A stretch of 46,399 nt of DNA. It comes from Schoenoplectus triqueter (lineage: Eukaryota; Streptophyta; Magnoliopsida; Poales; Cyperaceae). A program made the translations under genes and the position numbers. Every line of letters begins with the position of its first letter. The stretch's first letter is position 1. The notes under the pieces were generated by a model that was not told the DNA's origin, did no database searches, and worked only from the letters and a program-made list of their open reading frames with translations. Where the stretch lies: assembly GCA_964058805.1 (NCBI GenBank), contig CAXKVV010000914.1:1-46399 (forward strand). The letters run 5' to 3'. Below, in pieces: positions 37,461 through 46,399 of this stretch.

Positions 37461-37485
37461 CTCAACGTCGGAAACATCCTTGGAT

Positions 37486-38020
37486 TTAGAAGTGCTCGAA
37501 GTCATCACTTAAGCCTTCCCCCTTACCCTTACCCTTAGACTTGCGCTTAGAACGCTTCTTAATCTTCTTCCTGACCGAACTGACTGCGAGAACATTCCTA
37601 AATCCTTTGTTCATGTCCTCCTCAGCAGTCTTAAGCAAACCTAGCAACTCATCCAAGCTCTTTGACATTCCCATCATGTTATAATTCATAATGAATTTCG
37701 AATAGTGGGGAGATAATGATGCAAAAATGATGTTCGTAACTAGCTACGGGTCCCACTTGCAGCCTAGTTTCTCAAACTTACAGACTCATTATCGTGCATT
37801 GAGCACTTCATAAAGTGCTTTTATGAGATTGCACATCTCAGTTTGAGCCTTCTCTTGAAATATTTTCTTGAGTTGGTCCATTATGCCAAACGCACCACGA
37901 GTCTCGAACCTCTTCTGAAGCTCAGAACTCATAGTGGCAACCATCAGACATGAGACATCAAGATCATCATCTATGAACTTATTGTATTATCTCTGACAGA
38001 TTTCTCTGCCTTCTCACTTG
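37486..38020 (-). pseudogene. Copia Gag core (remnant)
   Basis: Pieces such as MSSELQKRFETRGAFGIMDQ (about 37880-37940) and the open frame 37486-37689 (SKSLDELLGLLKTAEEDMNK) match the UBN2-type Gag of copia elements as I recall it. Stops and frameshifts separate them. The N-terminus is lost toward 38100. Confidence 0.8.
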
Positions 38021-38100
38021 ATTTGTTAGGCGGGGCTTCAGTTAAGATGTATTTTTTTCTCGTGCCTCAAAACAATTTTGAGATAATGATGTCAATCCAT

Positions 38101-38554
38101 AAAATTTATTCCATCATATTTTATTTTTTCTTTGTCTAAGATAGAACGCAAGGAGAAAGAAGATTTTTTTGACATGATCTATAAATTAAAAGGTTTTGTG
38201 TTTTAGCTTATGTATAATTTATTTTATTTTATTAAAAATAAAACTCTCACTATAATTAATATTAAGTCCTGTATTTATAGTGAGTATAAGATCCCTATCT
38301 TCACTAAGACATAAACCAGCGGCAGCATGAAACTTAACTTAGCTATTTTAGGTAAGCAATAACTCGCTAATCACATCATGTGTGACTCTTGATTTCATTT
38401 CGAGCAGCCGATCTTAAGAAATAAAACTTCTCCCCAAAATGCAAAACTGGGCCAGCGGCGGCATGAAATCCTGAATCACACACCGTCAAGTAAATCTCTC
38501 TATTTGAGATGACATGTCTGACAAGCCCCACTTCACCAAGGATAAAATGCAGTG
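38101..38554. other. Junction segment between copia remnant and satellite
   Basis: Unassigned DNA. It contains a 10-bp inverted pair CTCACTATAA / TTATAGTGAG (38246-38255 and 38275-38284) that on the minus strand includes a TATAAATA box, and a 17-bp motif CCAGCGGCRGCATGAAA repeated at 38316-38332 and 38452-38468. The ORF at 38376-38576 has no recognised domain. It could be part of another transposon's leader or LTR. Confidence 0.4.
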
Positions 38555-39548
38555 TCATTAATTTTTCACAAAGCATAAGTAATATGCATTAAAAACAACT
38601 GTTTAAACGAGTTATTTGAGTTTTCAAAAAAATTAGTTGCATAACTACACATAATTTCTTATAAATTAAAATAATTACTCCTAAATATGCCTATTGTAAA
38701 ATTTTCTAATTAAAACTTCAATATGAATATTCTACGACACTAATTTTGCACAAAACATAAGTAAGATGCATTCAAACTGCTGTTTAAACAAGTTGTTTGA
38801 CCTTTTCAAATTTTTTGGCCGTACAACTGCACATAACTTCCTATAAATTAATATAATTACTCTTAATTACGTAATTTATAAGATTTTTCAATTAACACTT
38901 TGATATGAATATTCTATGATACTAATTTTTCATAAAACATAATTAAGATGCATTAGAAACTGCTATTTAAAAAAATTGTTTGAGTTTTCAATATTTTTTC
39001 CCCCATAACTATACATAATTTTGTAAAAATTAATATAACTACTCCTAATTACGCCTATTATAAAGTTGTCCAATTAAAACTTCGATATGAATATTCTATA
39101 GCGCTAATTTTGTACACAACATAAGTAAGATGCGTTAAAAATTGTCATTTAAACAAGTTATTTGGTTTTATGAAAAAAGTTTGCCGCACAACAACACATA
39201 ATTTTATGCAAATTAAAATAATTACTCCTCATGATGCCTATTATAAGATTTTCCAATTAAAACTTCGATATGGATATTCCATGATGCCAATTTTGCGCGA
39301 AATATAAGTTAGATGCATTAAAAATTGTTGTTTAAACAAATTTTTTGAGTTTTTCATAATTTTTGGCCGCATAACTACATATAATTTCATGCAAATTAAT
39401 ACACTTACTCCTAATTAGGCCTATTATAAATTTTTTTAATTAAAACATCGACATGATTATTTTATGATGCTAATATTGCATAAAATAAAAGTAAGATGCG
39501 TTAAAAGCTGCTATTTAAACAAGTTGTTTGGCATTATAAAAATTTATG
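38555..39548. repeat. Edge of the satellite array, diverged single monomers
   Basis: About five and a half tandem monomers of 180-184 bp, with equivalent positions at 38817, 39000, 39182, 39366 and 39549. A typical monomer contains CATAACTACACATAATTTC, TAATTACTCCTAATTATGCC, then CATAAGTAAGATGCATTA and GTTTAAACAAGTTGTTTGAG. These monomers differ more from each other than the monomers further right do between repeats, and show no higher-order period. Confidence 0.95.
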
Positions 39549-42500
39549 GCAGCAAAACTACACATAATTTCGAGTGAATTAAGATAATTGCTCCTAATTA
39601 TGTCTATAATAAGATAGTTCAATTAACACTTCAAAATGAATATTTTAGGACATTATTTTTCCTCAAAACATAAGTTAGATGCATTAGACACTGCTATTTT
39701 AAGAAGTTAAGTGTTTCAACATTTTGGGCCCCATAACTACATATAATTTCGTAAAAATTAATATAATTACTCCTAATTATGTCTATTAAAATATTAGCCA
39801 ATTAACACTTTGATATGGACATTCTACGACACTAATTTGGCACAAGACATAAGTAGGATGCATTAAAAACAGCTGTTTCAACAAGTTATTTGTGTTTTTC
39901 AAATAATTTGGCCGCATAAGTACACATAATTTCATGCAAATTAATATAATAACTCCTAACTATGCCTATTATAAAATTTTCTAATTAACACTTCGATATG
40001 AATATCCTACGACACTAATTTTTCATAAAACATAAGTAAGATATATTAGAAACTGCTGATTAAACAAGTTATTTAACATTTATAACATTTTTTGACTCAT
40101 AACCACACATAATTTCATGAAAATTAATATAATTACTCCTAATTATACCTATTAGAATATTATCCAATTAACACTCTGATATGAACACTGTACGACACAA
40201 ATTTTGCATAAAAGATTCATAAAAATAGTTTCTTAAAAATTGTTGGCCGCATAACTACAAATAATTTCCTGAAAATTAATATAATTACTCATAATTATGC
40301 CTATTATATATCATTGTTCAATTAAAACTTAGATAAAAATATTCTATGATGCTAATTTTGCATAGAATATAAGTAATTTGCATTAGAAACTGTTGTTTAA
40401 ACAAGTTGTTTAAGTTTTTCAACATTTTTTGCTTCAAAACTACACATAATTTTGAGTGAATTAAGATAATTGTTTCTAATTATGTCTATAATAAGATAGT
40501 TCAATTAACACTTCAAAATGAATATTTTAGGGCATTATTTTTCCTCAAAACATAAGTTAGATGCATTAGAAACTGCTATTTTAAGAAGTTAAGTGTTTCA
40601 ACATTTTTGGCCCCATAACTACATATAATTTCGTAAAAATAAATATAATTACTCCTAATTATGTCTGTTAAAATATTAGCTAATTAACACTTTGATATGA
40701 ACATTCTACGACACTAATTTCGCACAAGACATAAGTAAGAAGCATTAAAAACAGCTGTTTCAACAAGTTATTTGTGTTTTTCAAACAATTTGGACCCATA
40801 AGTATACATAATTTCATGCAAATTAATATAATAACTCCTAACTATGTCTATTATAAGATTTTTCAATTAACACTTTGATATTAATATCCTACGACACTAA
40901 TTTTTCATAAAACATAAGTAAGATATATTAGAAACTGCTGATTAAACAAGTTGTTTAACATTTTTAACATTTTTTGACTCATAATAACACATAATTTCAT
41001 GAAAATTAAAATAATTACTAATAATTATACCTATTAGAATATTATACAATTAAAACTCTGATGTGAACACTGTACGGCACAAATTCTGCACAAAAGATGC
41101 ATTAAAAATAGTTTTTTAAACAAATTGTTTAAGTTTTTTAAAAATTATAGGCCGCATAACTACAAATAATTTCCTAAAAATTAATATAATTACTCCTAAT
41201 TATGCCTATTATATATCATTGTTCAATTCAGACTTAGATACAAATATTGTATGATGCTAATTTTGCATATAGAATATAAGTGATTTGCATTAGAAACTGT
41301 TATTTAAACAAGTTGTTTAAGTTTTTCAAAATTTTTTACTTCAAAACTACACATAATTTCGAGTGAATTAAGATAATTGCTCCTAATTATGTCTATAATA
41401 AGATAGTTCAATTAACACCTCAAAATGAATATTTTAGGGCATTATTTTTCCTCAAAACATAAGTTAGATGCATTAGAAACTGCTATTTTAAGAAGTTGAG
41501 TGTTTCAATATTTTTGGCCCAATAACTACATATGATTTCGTAAAAATTAATATAATCACTCTTAATTATGTCTATTAAAATATTAGCCAATTAACACTTT
41601 GATATGAACATTCTACGATACTAATTTCGCACAGGACATAAGTAGGATGCATTAAAAACAGCTGTTTCAACAAGTTATTTGTGTTTTTCAAACAATTTGG
41701 CCGCATAAGTACACATAATTTCATTCAAAATAATATAATAACTCTTAACTATGCCTATTATAAGATTTTCCAATTAACACTTCGATATGAATATCCTACG
41801 ACACTATTTTTTCTTAAAACATAAGTAAGATATATTAGAAACTGCTGTTTAAACAAGTTGTTAAACATTTTTAACATTTTTTGACTCATAACCACACATA
41901 ATTTCATGAAAATTAATATAATTAGTCCTAATTATTCATATTAGAAAATTATCCAATTAACACTATGATATGAACACTGTACGGCACAAATTTTGCACAA
42001 AAGATTCATTAAAAACAGTTTTTTAAACAAAATGTTTGAGATTTTTGAAAATTGTTGGCCGCATAACTACAAATAATTTCATGAAAATAAATATAATTAC
42101 TCCTAATTATGCCTATTATGTGATTGTTCAATTAAAACATAGATAAAAATATTCTATGAGGCTAATGTTTCACAGAATATAAATAATTTGATCAGAAAGT
42201 GTTGTTTCAACAAGTTGTTTAAGTTTTTCAACATTTTTTGCTTCAAAACTACACATAATTTCGAGTGAATTAAGATAATTACTCGTAATCATATCTATAA
42301 TAAGATAGTTTAATTAACACTTAAAAATGAATATTTTAGGGCATTATTTTTCCTCAAAACACAAGTTAGATGCATTAGAAACTGCTATTTTAGGAAGTTA
42401 AGTGTTTCAACATTTTTGGCCCCATAACTACATATAATTTCGTAAAAATTAATATAATTACTCCTAATTATGCCTATTAAAATATTAGCCAATTAACACT

Positions 42501-45500
42501 TTGATATGAACATTCTACGACAATAATTTCTCACAAGACATAAGTAGGATGCATTAAAAACAGTTGTTTCAACAAGTTATTTGTGTTTTTCAAATAATTT
42601 GGCCGCATAAGTACACATAATTTCATGAAAATTAATATAATAACTCCTAACTATGCCTATTATAAGATTTTCCAATTAAACCTTCGATATGTATATCCTA
42701 CGACACTCATTTTTCATAAAACATAAGTAAGATATATTAGAAATTGCTGTTTAAACAAATTGTTTAACATTTTTAAAATTTTTTGACTCATAACCACACA
42801 TAATTTCGTGAAAATTAATATAATTACTCCTAATTATACCTATTAGAATATTATCCAATTAACACTCTGATTTGAACACGGTACGACACAAATTTTGCAC
42901 AAAAGATTCATTAAAAATAGTTTTTTAAACAAATTGTTTGAGTTTTTTAAAAATAGTTGGCCGCATAACTACAAATAATTTTCTGAAAATTAATATAATT
43001 ACTCATAATTATGCCTATTATATATCATTGTTCAATTAAAAATTAGATAAAATATTCTATGATGCTAATTTTGCATAGAATAAAAGTAATTGGCATTAGA
43101 AACTGTTGTTTAAACAAGTTGTTTAAGTTTATCAACATTTTTTGCTTCAAAACTACACATAATTTCGAGTGACTTAAGATAATTACTCGTAATCATATCT
43201 ATAATAAGATAGTTTAATTAACACTTCAAAATGAATATTTTAGGGCATTATTTTTCCTCAAAACACAAGTTAGATGCATTAGAAACTGCTATTTTTGGAA
43301 GTTAAGTGTTTCAACATTTTTGGCCCCATAACTACATATAATTTCGTAAAAATTAATATAATTACTCCTAATTATGCCTATTAAAATATTAGCCAATTAA
43401 CACTTTGATATGAACATTCTACGACACTAATTTCTCACAAGACATAAGTAGGATGCATTAAAAACAGTTGTTTCAACAAGTTATTTGAGTTTTTCAAACA
43501 ATTTGGCTGTATAAGTACACATAATTTCATGAAAATTAATATAATAACTCCTAACTATGCCTATTATAAGATTTTCCAATTAAACCTTCGATATGTATAT
43601 CCTACGACACTCATTTTTCATAAAACATAAGTAAGATATATTAGAAATTGCTGTTTAAACAAATTGTTTAACATTTTTAAAATTTTTTGACTCATAACCA
43701 CACATAATTTCGTGAAAATTAATATAATTACTCCTAATTATACCTATTAGAATATTATCCAATTAACACTCTGATTTGAACACTGTACGACACAAATTTT
43801 GCACAAAAGATTCATTAAAAATAGTTTTTTAAACAAATTGTTTGAGTTTTTTAAAAATAGTTGGCCGCATAACTACTAATAATTTTCTGAAAATTAATAT
43901 AATTACTCATAATTATGCCTATTATATATCATTGTTCAATTAAAAATTAGATAAAAATATTCTATGATGCTAATTTTGCATAGAATATAAGTAATTTGCA
44001 TTAGAAACTGTTGTTTAAACAAGTTGTTTAAGTTTTTCAACATTTTTTGCTTCAAAACTACACATAATTTCGAGTGAATTAAGATAATTGCTCCTAATTA
44101 TGTCTATAATAAGATAGTCCAATTAACACTTCAAAATGAATATTTTAGGGCATTATTTTTCCTCAAAACATAAGTTAGATGCATTAGAAACTGCTATTTT
44201 AAGAAGTTAAGTGTTTCAACATTTTTGGCCCCATAACTACATATAATTTCGTAAAAATTAATATAATTACTCCTAATTATGTCTATTAAAATATTAGCCA
44301 ATTAACACTTTGATATGAACATTCTACGACACTAATTTGGCACAAGACATAAGTAGGATGCATTAAAAAACATCTGTCTCAACAAGTAATTTGTGTTTTC
44401 CAAAAAATTTAGCCACATAAGTACACATAATTTCATGCAAATTAATATAATAACTCCTAATTATGCATATTATAAGATTTTCCAATTAACACTTCGACAT
44501 GAATATCCTACGATACTAATTTCTCATAAAACATAAGTAGGATTTATTAGAAACTGCTGATTAAACAAGTTGTTTAACATTTTTAACATTTTTTGACTCA
44601 TAATAACACATAATTTCATGCAAATTAATATAATTACTCATAATTATACCTATTAGAATATTATCTAATTAACACTCTGATATGAACACTGTACGGCACA
44701 AATTCTGCACAAAAGATGCATTAAAAACAGTTTTATATACAAATTGTTTGAGTTTTTTGAAAATTGTTGGCCTCATAACTACAGATAATTTCCTGAAAAT
44801 TAATATAATTACTCCTAATTATGCCTATTATATGATTGTTCAATTAAAACATTGATAAAAATATTCTATGAGGCTAATGTTTCACAGAATATAAATAATT
44901 TGATCAGAAAGTGTTGTTTCAACAAGTTGTTTAAGTTTTTCAACATTTTTTTGCTTCAAAACTACACATAATTTCGAGTGAATTAAGATAATTACTCGTA
45001 ATCATATCTATAATAAGATAGTTTAATTAACACTTCAAAATGAATATTTTAGGGCATTATTTTTCCTCAAAACACAAGTTAGATGCATTAGAAACTGCTA
45101 TTTTAGAAAGTTAAGTGTTTCAACATTTTTGGCCCCATAACTACATATAATTTTGTAAAAATTAATATAATTACTCCTAATTATGCCTATTAAAATATTA
45201 GCCAATTAACACTTTGATATGAACATTCTACGACACTAATTTGGCACAAGACATAAGTAGGATGCATTAAAAACAGCTGTTTCAACAAGTTATTTGTGTT
45301 TTTTCAAACAATTTGGCTGCATAAGTACGCATAATTTCATGCAAATTAATATAATAACTCCTAACTATGCCTATTATAAGATTTTCCAATTAACACTTCG
45401 ATATGAATATCCTACGACACTCATTTTTCATAAAACATAAGTAAGATATTTTAGAAACTGCTGTTTAAATAAGTTGTTTAACAATTTTTGACTCATAACC

Positions 45501-46399
45501 ACACATAATCGTGAAAATTAATATAATTACTCCTAATTATACCTATTAGAATATTATCCAATTAACACTCTGATATGTACACTGTACGACACATATTTTG
45601 CATAAAAGATTCATTAAAAATAGTTTTATAAACAAATTGTTTGAGTTTTTTAAAAATTGTTGGCTGCATAACCACAAATAATTTCCTGAAAATTAATATA
45701 ATTACTCATAATTATGCCTATTATATATCATTGTTCAATTAAAACTTAGATAAAAATATTCTATGATGCTAATTTTGCAAAGAATATAAGTAATTTGCAT
45801 TAGAAATTGTTGTTTAAACAAGTTGTTTAAGTTTTTCAACATTTTTTGCTTCAAAACTACACACAATTTCGAGTGAGTTAAGATAATTGCTCCTAATTAT
45901 GTCTATAATAATATAGTTCAATTAACACTTCAAAATGAATATTTTAGGGCATTATTTTTCCTCAAAACATATGTTAGATGCATTAGAAACTGCTATTTTA
46001 AGAAGTTTAGTGTTTCAACATTTTTGGCCCCATAACTACATATAATTTTGTAAAAATTAATGTAATTACTCCTAATTATGCCAATTAAAATATTAACCAA
46101 TTAACACTTTGATATGAGCATCCTACGACACTAATTTCGCACAAGACATAAGTAGGATGCATTAAAAACAGCTGTTTCAACAAGTTATTTGTGTTTTTCA
46201 AACATTTTGGCCGCATATGTACACATAATTTCATGCAAATTAATATAATAACTCCTAATTATGCCTATGATAATATTTTCCAATTAACACTTCGATATGA
46301 ATATCCTACGACACTAATTATTTATAAAATATAAGTAAGATATATTAGAAAATGCTGATTAAACAAGTTGTTTAATATTTTTAACATTTTTTGACTCAT
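39549..46399. repeat. Satellite with 5-monomer higher-order repeat of about 904 bp
   Basis: Five monomer types of about 181 bp recur in fixed order. Landmarks are: type 1, CGAGTGAATT and TTTTCCTCAAAACA; type 2, GGCCCCATAACTACATATAA and GCCAATTAACACTTTGATAT; type 3, GCATAAGTACACATAATTTC and AACTCCTAACTATG; type 4, GACTCATAACCACACATAAT and ACCTATTAGAATATTATC; type 5, TATATATCATTGTTCAATTA. The type-1 landmark falls at 39571, 40453, 41360, 42262, 43166, 44071, 44975 and 45870, giving spacings of 882, 907, 902, 904, 905, 904 and 895. The two short spacings are explained by small deletions (around 40210 and 45480). Seven full units and a partial eighth are seen; the array continues past the window end. 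It is AT-rich and has no coding content. Confidence 0.96.

Larger units (their letters stand above)
32781..38100 (-). mobile_element. Decayed Ty1/copia internal region (gag to RNase H)
   Basis: Minus-strand order from right to left is gag, zinc knuckle, protease, integrase, reverse transcriptase and RNase H, which is the Ty1/copia order (integrase before reverse transcriptase). All domains are broken by stops and frameshifts, so the element is dead. The region is split at 33492-35164 by a solo LTR. The 5' LTR and primer-binding site are missing: beyond about 38100 the sequence changes to unrelated DNA and then satellite. Confidence 0.9.

Noticed and set aside
38555..46399. Satellite as a candidate for a known named centromere repeat
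   Set aside because: I could not match the monomer to any named plant satellite from memory. Length alone does not establish centromere identity, so only the structure is reported.

Overview
This window is nuclear DNA from a flowering plant, most likely a eudicot. The evidence is intron-rich minus-strand gene structure with plant-specific families (a calcium-dependent protein kinase and a VQ-motif protein), a plant-type nuclear tRNA-Cys, AT-rich intergenic DNA full of MITEs and LTR-retrotransposon pieces, and two satellite arrays. I cannot name the species. There are no operons, CRISPR arrays or prokaryotic features.

Layout. 1-696 is a fragment of a long copia-type LTR. 700-6400 is gene-free DNA carrying several small DNA-transposon remnants and a Helitron-like element. 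A tRNA-Cys(GCA) gene lies at 6446-6517. 8160-12625 (minus strand) holds the main gene, a seven-exon calcium-dependent protein kinase whose 572-residue product I could read through canonical GT-AG splice sites; its second intron carries a complete foldback MITE. 13120-13572 is another MITE, just upstream of that gene. 13.6-19.1 kb is AT-rich and gene-free, with two head-to-tail foldback elements. 19361-19759 (plus) is a single-exon VQ-motif gene with three W-boxes upstream. 19.8-28.4 kb has no gene I can support, only two unrecognised exon-like stretches and a copia-type LTR with its primer-binding site.

From 28.4 kb to the end the window is repeat DNA: the tail of an LTR, a foldback element, a 1.9-kb GC-richer 58-bp tandem array interrupted by a small inverted-repeat element, a decayed Ty1/copia element in minus orientation (3' LTR 31093-32766, coding remnants to about 38 kb) that is itself split by a solo LTR of the same family in the opposite orientation (33492-35164, with an intact 5-bp target duplication), and then a satellite of about 181-bp monomers from 38555 to the window end. 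From about 39550 this satellite is organised as a five-monomer higher-order repeat of about 904 bp.

The strongest observations are the higher-order satellite with its diverged edge and patchwork variants, the 58-bp array that is nearly stop-free in all frames on both strands, the nested LTR history, and a MITE family with one member inside the kinase gene. The two protein genes are unrelated loci. Both belong to families with known signalling or stress roles, but nothing here shows that they work together.
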